Part shown: piece after piece, positions 9,012-20,000 of the stretch
How positions within the stretch are numbered: the stretch's first letter is position 1
Layout of the letters: each line of letters starts with the position of its first letter
From: Bacteroidota bacterium
GTDB taxonomy: Bacteria > Bacteroidota > Bacteroidia > Chitinophagales > Saprospiraceae
Reading direction: 5' to 3'
DNA length: 64,000 nt
NCBI GenBank assembly: GCA_016124585.1
Contig: WGNL01000009.1
Span: 62,001 to 126,000, forward strand
Translations under genes and position numbers: made by a program
The notes under the pieces: generated by a model
What the model saw: the letters and a program-made list of their open reading frames with translations, nothing else
Databases searched by the model: none
Told to the model about the DNA's origin: nothing

Positions 9012-9198
9012 TATTTTTAGCATTATTAACAAACAGATAGTAATATTAAGGATTAATAGACACACCTTTAATTTTAGGGTATAATATTGGTGAGTGTTTC
9101 TTATTTAACAACTTCATTCATGAAGCAAGGAAGCATCAAGGCGGTTGGGTAAGCTGTCTTATAATATTCCTGCAGGATGTTTGAACAATTGTTTTTAA

Positions 9199-9271
9199 AA
9201 AAGCCTTGGCGAATGCCGAGGCTTTTCATTTTTATCAAAAATATTGAGCCAGAATCTCGCTGGCTCTTTTT
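9199..9271 (+). terminator. Two tandem intrinsic terminators without an upstream gene
   Basis: Hairpin one: arms 9199-9210 and 9215-9226, 12 bp with one wobble, GAAT loop, ending in a T-run. Hairpin two: arms 9246-9252 and 9260-9266, 7 bp, followed by T5. Both fit plus-strand termination; the first also works on minus. The nearest upstream annotated stop on the plus strand is 800 bases away, so the terminated transcript may be a small RNA or the 60-residue frame. Confidence 0.75.
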
Positions 9272-9736
9272 GAAATTTACACATTTACAAAAAAAGCAGC
9301 TTTCTTCGATCTAGGTTGTGACCTTAACCTCACTAATTCTTAAAGATAGTCTCAAGCTACAAATGGCTGTTGGTAGGGAACGAAATGGGACGATAAAGAA
9401 TACTGATTCTACCTAAAAGCTTAACTTTCAATTCTTACAAATTCAAACACAAAATATTTAAGAAGAGGTATTAAATTTCGGCTTATCGATATATTGCAAA
9501 ACATGAATTCGAAATTAATTTGTTGAATAAATAAAAATTTGACAAAAACACACAAATCTCATCTGTTTGCCATAAATATTCTTACTTTTCGCACGATGAA
9601 GTGAATTTTTAATTCAACAAAGTGGTGCTTGCCTGTTAACTCAACTTTGCCACTAAATTATTATCCAAATTATTTTACTCCAACCCCGACAGCAATTTGT
9701 TTTGCAGTATGCAACACTTTGGACTAAACCTCTTCT

Positions 9737-12700
9737 ATGAAGCTGATTACTTTACCCGCCCAACTTGTTAGGCAAATTGGTCTTTTCACTACCCTTTTCG
9801 TACTAACAACCTTGATACACGATGCCAATGCACAAAATTGCCAAGGGTTTACAGCCACACTAACCTATGACCCAAACCCTATTTGTATTGGTGACTTTGT
9901 AACTTTCACTGCTACACCAAATGGAGGTACTCCACCATATACATATTCCTGGGGGCCTTGGCCTAATGGTAGCCCAGTATGGAGTACCTCAAACACCTTA
10001 TCTCTAGTCGCTGATACTGTGATATGGTTGAATGGTTACATCACAGATGACAACGGTTGTCAAGCATTTGTCCACTATAAAATATCAAATCCTTTTTTTT
10101 TCAACGGAATTAGAAATAACTTCTGATGCATGTGAAATTGGCTCTCCCTCAACTTTAAGTGTCAACCCAGCCAATCCTAATTATACTTATGAATGGTCAA
10201 CAGGAGAAACATCACCTACAATTTCAGCATACCCCGGTATCCTTTACACTGTAACTGTAACCGATGCAAACGGTTGTACTAAATTTCTTAAGACCAACGA
10301 AATTCCTGAATTTGTTCCAACAGAAGCCCAAATAACAGGCCCAACAGAACTTTGTGAGAATACCTCTTCACAACTGAGCAGCCTGTTTGGTAACCAATGG
10401 TCTTATTCTTGGTATAACAGCAATAATGGTCAAATTACGTCCATCAATGGGCCGGGAACATACTCAGTCACTGTTACCAATGACGAAAACTGGTGCACGG
10501 CAGTTGATGAAATTGAAATCAATACCACCCCACCGGTACCGCCAACCTTCAATGCACCGCCTTCTGTTTGTCCAAATAGCATTAGCCCGCTTTCGATAAT
10601 AAACAGTAGTCTCTACACAAGTATACTTTGGAGCAACGGCCTAACCACTCCAAGCATACCCGCCGAGCCAAATACAGCTTACAAAGTCACTGTTACTGAG
10701 TCAAACGGATGTACCTCAACCGCAGATTTCACTGTCGGAGAATACTTTGTACTCGACCCTGTTATTGCAATGTCACCTTACATCTGCGTAGGGCAACAAA
10801 CGCTAGAAGCCCAAGCCGTGCCACCAGCAGGGAACATCGGCGAAACCACGCCCACTATCCCCATTAATCAACCTGGAGACCATGCCCTCACAGTTACAGA
10901 CGCCAATGGCTGTACTGCCAGCACCATTCAATCTGTGGAGCCCGCCCAAGTATACCTCCTATTACGACGGCATGTGGCGGCGGAACCCAAGCAATTACCG
11001 TTTCGGGTGGCCCATTTCAAACTTATGCCTGGTCAACAGGAGATGACACCCCGAACATTCAAATTGCACAAGCAGGTACCTATACTGTCACAGTTTCCAA
11101 TACACAAGGTTGCACAGCGACTACTGATGTGACTGTTAATATTGGAAGCTCACCCACAGCAACAGTTTCTGTTTCATCAAATGCCTGTATTGGTTCAGCC
11201 ACACTGACAGCAACTGGTGGTTCCAGCTTCTTGTGGTCAACTGGTGAAACAACCGCCAGCATTGGCACAACTACTAACGGCAACTATTCGGTCACCGTCT
11301 CCAATGCCAACGGCTGCACTGACACAGCGAGCACAACTGTCAGTATTCCGACTGCACCACAAATCCAAGTAACTGGCCCCACAAACCTCTGCTCCGGCAA
11401 CGTAGCCACACTAGATGCCACCAGTGGCTTCACCAGCTACATTTGGTCAAATGGGGCCACGACTCCTAGCATATCTGCTAACCAACCAAACACCTACAGC
11501 GTAACCGCAACAGATGCCAATGGTTGTACCTCGACCAGCTACCTTCAACCTGAGCTTTTTTCCTTTACCAATGGTAAGCATCAACGGCCCTACCACGTTT
11601 TGCACAGGTAGTTCAGTAGAGTTGTCAGTGGTAGGTAGCTTCGCAAACATCGTCTGGAGCAATGGAGCTACTAGCCCCAACATCACCGTATCCCAACCTG
11701 GCAACTACAGCGTGCAGGTCACCGATGCCAACGGCTGCACTGCTACTGCTGTGCAAACACTATCTGTGGGCACTTCGCTTTTTCCTCAAATAGCTACCAC
11801 CAATCTGAACTGCACCAGCTCGGCAACACTGAATGCGGGGGCAGGGTATGCCAGTTACCTCTGGTCTAACGGAGCTACCACTCCCACCATCAACGTCAGC
11901 CAAGCTGGCAGTTACATGGTGACGGTAAGCGATGCGAGTGGATGCTCTGGTCAGGCTTCACTGATAATCAGTTTTCCAGACCCACCCCAGGTACAGATAC
12001 TTGGGCCTTCTTCCACTTGTGAAAACACCAGCATTCTACTTTCACTTTCCGGCAGTTTTTCAATGGTTAATTGGAGTACGGGCAGCACGGGAAGCAACAT
12101 CAATGTCTCACAACCTGGCAGTTATACCGTTACTGTTACAGATGTCAATGGATGTACAGCCACTGCGGTCCAGGTATTAGCTGTAAATCCAGTGCCAACG
12201 CCCAATGTCACGGCGACAAATCTCGGCTGCAATGGCACAGGTACGCTCAGTACAGGTGCTGGTTTCGAAAGTTACCTTTGGTCAAATGGGGCCACAACTT
12301 CGACCATCAACATCTCACAATCCGGCAATTATTCACTTACAGTTACGAATTCCAGCGGCTGCACGGGCTCCACTTCACTTGCCATTAACTTGCCCACCCC
12401 ACCGCAGGCGGGCATCATCGGTCCGGCTCAGCTTTGTGAAGGCTATTCAGAAACCTTGTCTGCACCTGCCAATTTTATCAGCTATCTGTGGAGCACGGGC
12501 GCTGTTTCACCCGAAATAACCATCACATCAGGAGGTCAATACAGCCTTACCGTGACTGATGGCAACGGCTGCTCTGCCACGTCCAATTGGTCAGTCATTG
12601 AGTTACCAACCCAGTACAGTTTTCTGGAATCCCATACTTGCAGCTTGGCAGACACAGGCACGGTCATAACGAACCTGACCAGCCAAACTGGTTGCGATAG

Positions 12701-13643
12701 CATAGTTACTTTGTCAACCTTGCTTGACCCTATGCTTACTTCCAGCTTGAATCTGACTGCATGCCCAGGTGAGGCAGCCAATTTCAATGGGACACAGATA
12801 TTGGTAGGCAGTTCTCAAAACTTTGTATTCACCAGTCCACTCGGCTGCGATTCTATTTTAACAGTGACCGTAGCGACACTGCCTGCCGTGGCGCTTGATT
12901 GGGAGGCGGCGCCAAGCTGCTGGAACAACAATAACGGTTCTGTTACAGTGTCCACTTCCGCGGGCATACCACCTTTCCGCTTCGCAATGGCCGGAGGCAC
13001 GCCGCAGTTAAGTCCTGTTTTTACAGGCCTTTCATCTGGAAATTACCAAATGGAGGTTTTTGACCAAAACGAATGCAGTGTAGAAGTGTCTGTGGAAGTA
13101 GCAGCCATTCCACGCACCACCATTTTGCTAGAGGACGCTGCATTACACTGCGGAGAAGGCACAGTTGTTTTGAAACCTGAAATTCTTTCAGGCGATGCCG
13201 AACGTGTGGCATGGCGATGGTCTGACGGCAGCGAAACTAAAGACCTCCAAGTGAGCGCAACCGGCATGTTCACGCTCACCGCCGATGATGGCTGTGAGGT
13301 GCAAGACCTAACTGCCACTGTACTACCTGCTGCCGATTGGGACCGGGGATATTTTTACGTGCCAAGCAGTTTTTCACCAAACGGTGATGGGCTAAACGAT
13401 TTTTTCATACCGTTCCAAAATCCCAGCATCGAAGTCCGCTCATTTGAGTTCCGGGTTTTTGACCGTTGGGGAAATAGCATGTACTTCACCAATGACCCGA
13501 CCGCATTGGGATGGGATGGGTTGCACCGAATTACTGATATGCAGAATGCAGTGTTTGGTTGGTTCCTGAAAGCTATTGTCGGAGATTGCGAGGGTGAGGA
13601 TATGGACGTATTTGAGAAAGGCGGTGTAACTCTGATGAGGTGA
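9737..13643 (+). pseudogene. Frameshifted T9SS type B adhesin with PKD/SprB-like repeats and CHU_C domain
   Basis: Four open segments (9737-10126, 10032-11132, 11129-11611, 11514-13643) read as one protein of about 1300 residues if three single-base shifts are repaired. They lie in a T9 run at 10093-10101 (one extra base), around 10950-10954 (one missing) and around 11531-11540 (one extra). The start has a signal peptide ending DANAQ. The body holds about ten Ig-like repeats of about 75-85 residues with LWSNGATT and VTVTDANGCT signatures. One 41-residue and one 51-residue GCDS unit follow (about 12625-12890). The end is a CHU_C gliding-associated type B sorting domain (SSFSPNGDGLNDFF, FDRWGN, GWDG). 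A surface adhesin is inferred. Either a decaying or phase-variable gene, or assembly errors. Confidence 0.85.
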
Positions 13644-13667
13644 GCAGGCCGATTTGAAAAATTGATG

Positions 13668-13701
13668 AAAAGCTGGGGAATGCAAGCATTCCCCAGCTTT
13701 T
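13668..13701. terminator. Bidirectional terminator, 16-bp perfect stem
   Basis: Arms 13668-13683 and 13686-13701 are exact complements, flanked by A- and T-runs on the two sides, so it can end both the adhesin transcript and the convergent lipoprotein gene. The stop codon of the latter directly follows it. Confidence 0.9.
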
Positions 13702-14205
13702 TTATTGGTGATAGGCTTGATTGTGTGCCAGTGTTTTTCCACATTTTGCGCAAGCAATAGCACTGCCTGCTCCGCCAGCACAACCATCAGAACAGGTATA
13801 GTGCCAAACGCCCTTGGCGTTTTGTGCAGGTTCCGGCGTTTGGGTTGGATTAGGGACTGGCGTTATGCCTTCCGGCAAAGTGGTGGCATTGGTTGGTGTT
13901 GCATCAGCTGGAGGATGGTAGGCAGCATTGTGAACCAACGTGGTACCGCAACTAGCACATGCAACAGCGGAACCACCTCCACCAGCGCAGCCATTCGGGC
14001 AGGTATAATGCCAAACCCCTGCTGCATTTTGGGCAGGTTCTGGTGTGGTTGGAGAATTTGGAGTAGCTGCTGCATTACCTGCAGGTTGCTGGGTTTTAAT
14101 GCTTTCAAGCGCAGCGTCACGGGCAGCGTCGCCATCATTTTTACAAGCTGAAAACAGTGTCATGGCACCCAGTGCCACAGCAGTCAAGTAAGTAAGTAGT
14201 CTCAT
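13702..14205 (-). CDS. Lipoprotein with two Cys-rich zinc-ribbon-like repeats
   Basis: The product has 167 residues from the ATG at 14205, chosen because it gives a lipoprotein signal (MRLLTYL, lipobox LFSAC with Cys21). The mature part is a Pro/Thr/Ala linker and two near-identical blocks, about residues 62-95 and 131-165. Each reads PEPAQNA.GVWHYTC, GCAGG.GSA, AC..CG.TL and HN.AYH, with four Cys and several His that could bind a metal ion. It resembles short zinc-ribbon or heavy-metal-binding motifs, but no named family is claimed. It would sit on a membrane facing the periplasm or outside. It converges with the adhesin gene. Confidence 0.8.
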   Translation of the reverse strand: MRLLTYLTAVALGAMTLFSACKNDGDAARDAALESIKTQQPAGNAAATPNSPTTPEPAQNAAGVWHYTCPNGCAGGGGSAVACASCGTTLVHNAAYHPPADATPTNATTLPEGITPVPNPTQTPEPAQNAKGVWHYTCSDGCAGGAGSAIACAKCGKTLAHNQAYHQ

Positions 14206-14279
14206 TTTTAAAATTTTGGTGAGCGATAAAGATACCCTAAGAAAAAACGTCTGCCAAATCAATCGCTTTCCTATGATTC

Positions 14280-15350
14280 TTATTTCAATTTGAACACGAC
14301 TGATTTAACACGTTTGCTTGTCCTACCGTTAGGCGTTTTTTCCTCCAAAATCAAATCCTGCGAAGCGGGCAAATCGAAGACTTCAAGTAAATTACGGATG
14401 GGCGCTACCGGCACTTGTGCAGCATGGCATTGTTCCAGAATCTCTGCCGCTACGAAGTTTTTAAAGGCAGTTTGAAGCTTTTCCGCCAATTCATCTCTAT
14501 TTTTAAGACGAAGAGCATTTGTCACAAAGCGCTCGTCCTCAGCGAGTTGCGCAGTACCCAACAAAAAGCAAAGTGCTCGAAACTGTTGTTCCGTACCTGT
14601 CGAGACGATGAGCGGTTTATTATCCTTGGTGTAAAAAACTTCCCCGTAAGGTGCAATATTCGGATGGCGGCTGCCCATGCGCTGCGGGAGGTGAGCGAGG
14701 TTCAGCCAATTTGCAGCTTGATTGGCCAACGAAGCTACACCTGTATCGAAGAGTGAGACTGTCACTTCACCTCCTTTCCCCGTTTTTTCCCGCTGAAGCA
14801 GTGCAACCAGAATGCCTTCCTTGAGTTGGTGCGCTGCCAGCAAATCCATAAGCGCCACGGGCATCTTCGTGGGAAGGCCGTCGGGTTCTCCGTTCATGTG
14901 CATCCATCCTGTCTCGGCTTGAATGGCCACGTCGAATCCGGGGCGCAGGTCATCTTCGCCGTAAGCGCTGATGCTGGCGTAAATAAGACGGGGATTCAAT
15001 TGCGACAGCGAACCGAAATTAAGCCCCAGTTTCTCTGCGCCACCTTTTTTGAAATTGGCGATGACAACATCGGCCTCCTTCAGCCACGCTAACAACTGCT
15101 CACGGTCAGGAGTCTGTGCGAGATTGAGGAAGACATGGCGCTTTCCCCAATTGACGGAATGGAAATAGGCAGAGTCGGGTGCATTGCGGTCTTCTGAAGG
15201 CATCTTCCAGTGGCGAGTGGTATCGCCGCCCGTGGTCTGGTTCTCGACTTTGAGCACATCGGCGCCCAGTTCGGCGAAAAACATACCGACTGCCGGACCT
15301 GCGAGTACACTGGCGAGTTCGATGACTTTTAGACCTTGGAATGGCTTCAT
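14280..15350 (-). CDS. Family III CoA-transferase (CaiB/BaiF type)
   Basis: The 356-residue product has the family III CoA-transferase fold: VIELASVLAGPAVGMFFAELGADVLKVE at the start carries the CoA-binding Rossmann part, and the catalytic Asp is D169 in VALMDLLAAH, at the position of Asp169 of formyl-CoA transferase. The family moves CoA between an acyl-CoA and a free carboxylic acid through an aspartyl-CoA thioester. The C-terminal half (HPNIAPYGEVF, LIVSTGTEQQF, VPVAPI) is also typical. Length is slightly short of the 380-440 usual. The substrate is unknown; no dehydrogenase or ligase partner is adjacent, so the pathway is unclear. It is cytoplasmic. Confidence 0.92.
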   Translation of the reverse strand: MKPFQGLKVIELASVLAGPAVGMFFAELGADVLKVENQTTGGDTTRHWKMPSEDRNAPDSAYFHSVNWGKRHVFLNLAQTPDREQLLAWLKEADVVIANFKKGGAEKLGLNFGSLSQLNPRLIYASISAYGEDDLRPGFDVAIQAETGWMHMNGEPDGLPTKMPVALMDLLAAHQLKEGILVALLQREKTGKGGEVTVSLFDTGVASLANQAANWLNLAHLPQRMGSRHPNIAPYGEVFYTKDNKPLIVSTGTEQQFRALCFLLGTAQLAEDERFVTNALRLKNRDELAEKLQTAFKNFVAAEILEQCHAAQVPVAPIRNLLEVFDLPASQDLILEEKTPNGRTSKRVKSVVFKLK

Positions 15351-15379
15351 TTAATTCTTTTCTGCAAAGATAACGAAGC

Positions 15380-16795
15380 TCAATCATGTGCTAGAAAACC
15401 CAGTAACCACGCCTTCTCAGCTACCTGTTCCGTCGCTTCCACATCCTTTTTTAAAGCACCAATAAGTTCCTTGTCGTTCGGGTCAATTGCCAATATTCGA
15501 CTGGAAAATCGCAATAAATTCAAATAACTGCTTTTTGGTACAGCACCCAGTTCCCGATGGCGGTAGATGAAGTTTTTAAAACTCGGAATTAAGGAACTGA
15601 GCGCTTCCCGTTCATTTTGTTCAAAATAAATACGAAGCAACATCCGGCGGGCACTTAGGTTGTGGTTCAGGTCATCGAAATCGGCTTGCTGGAGCAGTTC
15701 CATCGCCCGCTCGTAGTCTGGTTTTTGAAAATAAAATATGGCGAGGTTGTAGTTGAACGTGCTTTCCCGATATTTAGGTTCGATGAAATCCCGGTATTCG
15801 TGCAGAAAATTTTCCACCCAGGCAAAGTCTTTGAGTAGCAGCCCAGCCATCGTGATATTGTTGTAGGTGAAGCGGGAAAGCGTATTGTTGTCGAGGAAAG
15901 CCCCGGCGGCCAGCCCTTCCTTGTACAGCTCGAACGCCTCTTGCAGGAAGGCCCGTTCGCCCCGGTTCGAGCGGCCAATGCAGTAATTGATGGCCACAAG
16001 GTAGAGGTCTTTCGCCTCTGAAGGCGGCAGGCTGACACGGTGTTGGCGCATCAGCGAGCGCAGTGCTTCGAACCACGGTAGGCTGTCCTGTTCCGTCAGC
16101 GCCTTGTAGCAATGGTAGTACAGGTTCACAGCGGGAGTGTCCCGATAACTGCCGTGCTCCACGAGTTGCAGCACGGCGGCGATCACCGCCCCATCCTCGA
16201 ATTCCACTTTTGACACTGCCCGATGGGTGACCAGCGTACAAGCCTCCCAGAGTTTTTTTGCCAAAAAATAATGCGTCAGCGCCTCCGAAAACTCCTGAAA
16301 AGAGGTCATGCTCGTGCGGCTTTCCTGTTTCGCAAAGCTGTGTTTTTCAAGGTGCAACTGAAAACTGTGGAAATGGTATTCCGCATCCCTAAATGGTTGA
16401 TTATCAAGATTTTTCTCCGTCGTTTTTAGTTCTTTTTCAAAAATTCGTCCAAGGTTTCGCTTGCGCAATGCCCGTGTCAACAGGACCCCCTGACCAATGG
16501 GGTCAGCCTCCTGTTCTTGGTGTACGAGATAGTCTTTCACCACCGTGAACAGGAACGACATCGTGTAGTCAAACTTGGCCGCATCGAATTTTTCATTGGA
16601 GAAAATGGCAGCGAAAACCCGTTCCCGATGCACTGTTCTCTCGTCCTTGAAGGGGGAATTTTGGTAAAGGTAATCATACAAATCCACCACATCCTGACGC
16701 TGGTTGAAGACAGGTGAACGGACGAATTTGCCAAGCTCCCGTTGCTCGGTTTTCGTTAGGGTGGTGAAGATTTCGTAGAGGCGGCTTTTTTGCAT
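15380..16795 (-). CDS. Helical protein of unknown function
   Basis: The 471-residue product is predicted almost wholly alpha-helical, without signal peptide or membrane segment. It starts with a module (TLTKTEQRELGKFVRSP, then VVDLYDYLYQ) that I associate with uncharacterised proteins of saprospirian bacteria. The middle and C-terminal parts show TPR-like helix pairs (YNLAIFYFQKPDYERAMELL, ARRMLLRIYFEQNERE). A scaffold or regulatory role is possible, but no function is known. It precedes the CoA-transferase gene by 29 bases on the same strand, so the two may be co-transcribed. Base composition is GC-rich. Confidence 0.75.
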   Translation of the reverse strand: MQKSRLYEIFTTLTKTEQRELGKFVRSPVFNQRQDVVDLYDYLYQNSPFKDERTVHRERVFAAIFSNEKFDAAKFDYTMSFLFTVVKDYLVHQEQEADPIGQGVLLTRALRKRNLGRIFEKELKTTEKNLDNQPFRDAEYHFHSFQLHLEKHSFAKQESRTSMTSFQEFSEALTHYFLAKKLWEACTLVTHRAVSKVEFEDGAVIAAVLQLVEHGSYRDTPAVNLYYHCYKALTEQDSLPWFEALRSLMRQHRVSLPPSEAKDLYLVAINYCIGRSNRGERAFLQEAFELYKEGLAAGAFLDNNTLSRFTYNNITMAGLLLKDFAWVENFLHEYRDFIEPKYRESTFNYNLAIFYFQKPDYERAMELLQQADFDDLNHNLSARRMLLRIYFEQNEREALSSLIPSFKNFIYRHRELGAVPKSSYLNLLRFSSRILAIDPNDKELIGALKKDVEATEQVAEKAWLLGFLAHD

Positions 16796-17043
16796 GATGA
16801 ATCATCAGAAAAATATAGGGCAACACCCTTGGTAAAAAATCAAGAACAAATCATCAAAATTATCTTGAGAAAATCAAATCAAAATTTGCAATATGCTGGC
16901 CATTTCCCTAAAATAAATCCTAATTCCCGTTTGAGAAATCCATTTATTTGTTGTTGCACCGCAACATCGCTCACCCGATTTTTGTGAAACAAATGCAAAA
17001 TGCCGCTCCCCTTGCCCATTTTGCGGCCAATGAACACCAACGG

Positions 17044-20000
17044 ATGAACCACCGCAGCTTCACGTTTTTTGCCCAAAATCTCCTGAACCTCGTTCGGGCC
17101 GGACTGCTCGTGTGGCTGGTTCTAAGCCAACTGCCGACGGCCAACTGCCAATTGAACACCTAGCAGCAGCACCCCAATTTCGGGAGCTACGACTTCGCAC
17201 GGGGCATGTTCCCAACGCCCGACGGCGGCTACATCGCAGCTGGCCATACAGGCACTGGCCCCGACCTTCACGATGTTTTCATGGTCAAATACGATCCCTT
17301 CGGCCATGAGCAGTGGCGGCAGACCTACGGTGGCCCTCAGCATGACATCATTGATGATTTCAAGCAGACCAGCGATGGCGGCTACCTGCTTTGCGGTACC
17401 AGTTTCACCACGGGTGGCAACGGATTAGATTTTTGGCTGACGAAAACTGATCGCCTAGGGATCGTAATTTGGTCAAAGACCTATGGTACAGCGGCCATTG
17501 AATTCGCAAGGGCTGTGGTCGAAACCAGCGACGGCGGCTATGCCCTCGTAGGCCGATCGGATGATGGCATAGACGTTGGGATTCTACTGGTGAAAACCGA
17601 TAGTGACGGCAACGAAGTTTGGTCGAACGTGTACGGTGGCAGCGGTGAGGACGAAGCTTGGGGTATTGCCGAAACGATTGACAATCAACTGGTTATCACA
17701 GGCCAAAGCACAAGTTTTGGGGCAGGCGGCCAGGATGTTTATTTGGCCAAAATCGCCCTAGACGGTAGTTTTCAATGGTTCCAAACCTTCGGTGGGCCTG
17801 ACGACGATTTCGCATTCGATGTGCTGCCACTGGCAACGGGTGGCTTTATGGTCAGCGGTACGACCCGCAGTTTTGGGGCTGGTGACTACGATGTTTACCT
17901 CCTGAAAATCAGCGACAACGGTACGCTCGATTGGCAAAAAACTTATGGCGGCGCCCTCGGCGAATGGGGCACGTACATCGCCGGACTACCCGATGGTGGC
18001 TTCGCCTTGGCTGGTTCCACGCAGAGTTTTAACAATCTGCAAGACGACCTCTACCTCGTGCGTACCGACGCCGATGGCAACCTCCTCTGGCAGCATAGTT
18101 ACGGCCAAGCCCAAAAGGACATTCCGCACTCACTCGAACTCGCCCCGGACGGCGGCTTCCTCATCGCTGCCCACAGCCGGGACGACGACATAAACGGCAA
18201 CGTGCTGACCAGTCAAGGTTACCTGCTGCGCCTAGATGCGCAGGGTGGTTTGCTCACAAACTACCTCCAAGGCCACATTTTTTTCGATGAAAACAACGAC
18301 TGTCTGCCCTCGCCCGGCGAGGCTGGGTTCGGCGGCTGGTACCTCACGGCAACTAAGACCGCTTCCGGTGGAAATACCACCTATTACGGCATTACGGATG
18401 CGGACGGCCATTACTCAATCCTCACGGACTCAGGCAGTTTTTTACTCCGACTTGTTTCCCCGAACGGCTACTGGCAGCCCTGTTCGAACGACCTGCCGCT
18501 CGTTTTCACCGACCTCTACGACACGCTCACCCACGATTTTCCGCTTCAAGTGGGCATCGCCTGCCCGCAATTGGAAGTGGACATTGCGACCACTGCGCTG
18601 ACGCCCTGTGCCACGGCTTTTTACGAAGTAAAATACTGCAACAACGGCACGGCGACGGCCTCAGCGGCGGAGTTAGCCGTCACCTTGGACAGCGCTTTGG
18701 CTTTTGTCGCTTCGCAAATCCCGAGCAGTGGACAGAGCGGACTGACTTGGTTTTTTGACCTCGGCGATGTGCCCGTTGGCGATTGCGGCAGCTTTTTCAT
18801 CGAAACCTTTCTCGATTGCGATGCTGGCTTGGGACGGACGCACCTCGTCACGGCCACCGTCACGCCGGATGCCATCTGCCTGCCGCCCGACCCGAACTGG
18901 GATGGCTCGAACCTCATGGTGCAGGCCGTTTGCGAAGCAGACAGCGTTCGTTTTACGGTAGAAAACACGGGTGTCGGAGGCATGTCCACGCCGCAGTACA
19001 GCATTATTGTGGAAGACCAAATTATCGGGCGGGCGCTGGAAATCCAACTGGGGCCGGGCGAATTCAAGGAGGTGACGCACCCCGTGGAAGGCAAGACGCT
19101 GCGGATGGAAGTGCCGCAGACGCCGGGCCATCCGGGCGAGAGCAGGCCATCGGTGAGCATCGAGGCTTGTGGCAACAGCACGGGTTTTGTGACGATGTTC
19201 CCGCAGGACGATGCGGACGTTTTCCGCAGCATCCACGCCCGTGAAAACTTGCTTTCTCCTCTGGCAAATATGGCGATTTCCTTTCCGAAGGGCATTGACA
19301 ATCAACATTTTATAAAACAGAACACGGACATCGAGTACCTGATTTTGTTCCAAAACACCGGCGAAGACACAGCCTCCACGGTGGTCATCGAAGACACGCT
19401 CTCGCACTGGCTCGACCTCACGACGCTGCGGCAAGGCGCTGCCAGCCACCCCTATTCGATGAGCGTCAGCAATGGTGGGGTGCTGCAATTTACCCTTGAA
19501 AACCTGGGGCTGCCACCCGCAACCGTGAACGATTCGGCGAGCATTGGCTACGTGAAATTCCGGGTGAGTCAAGTGCCCGATGCACCTTGGGACAGCCTCA
19601 TCGTGAACAGCAGCGGCATCAGCTTCGACTTCGGGCAGCCCGTTGCCAAGCCGCAATATTTTCACCGTATCCAAAAACCGCAAATTTTAAGCATTTCAGA
19701 CGTGAGCCTCTGTACGGGGGGACTCTATGGGGGTGTCGCTTACCAAAGCGACACCACTTTTTTTGAAACAACAGCGCTGCCGTGGGCAGACAGCCTGAAT
19801 TTCGTGACGATTGACGTCGGCGAGTTCGGGGCGACGGTGGTTTTCGATACGTTCACCTACCTCAACACACCCATCAACGGCTGGCTACTGATGCATGACA
19901 CGACCATCGTGGAGAACTTCGACCTCGGCGCAAATTGCGACAGCATCGTGGTGTGGAACGTGGACGTGCTGCCAAGTGGAGTGGAGGAGCCGGGTGCGGG

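Larger units (their letters stand above)
8398..9736. other. Long AT-rich region with little or no coding content, 1339 bp
   Basis: This AT-rich stretch lies between the response regulator and the frameshifted adhesin gene. It contains one weak small open frame (8829-9011), a pair of terminator hairpins (9199-9271) with no gene in front, and the adhesin leader. Near the right end a TTTG at 9566-9569 and TACTTTTC at 9583-9590 resemble a Bacteroidota promoter but are only 13 bases apart, too close for the usual spacing. No tRNA or phage-type feature was recognised. Confidence 0.5.

Noticed and set aside
10093-10101. Programmed frameshift at the T9 run
   Set aside because: Two further lesions in the same gene without slippery sequence make a programmed event an insufficient explanation; phase variation or error stay open.
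17120-17160. AACTGCC-like repeats in the signal peptide region, taken as dispersed DNA repeat
   Set aside because: Only two or three imperfect copies; the reading as signal peptide has basic start, hydrophobic core and same frame as the cargo, so was preferred, though not proven.
18673-19683. Long minus-strand open frame opposite the propeller cargo gene
   Set aside because: It lies fully inside a gene with clear domains on the other strand in a GC-rich region, where long antisense frames are expected; its product is rich in His, Arg and Gly and has no domain.
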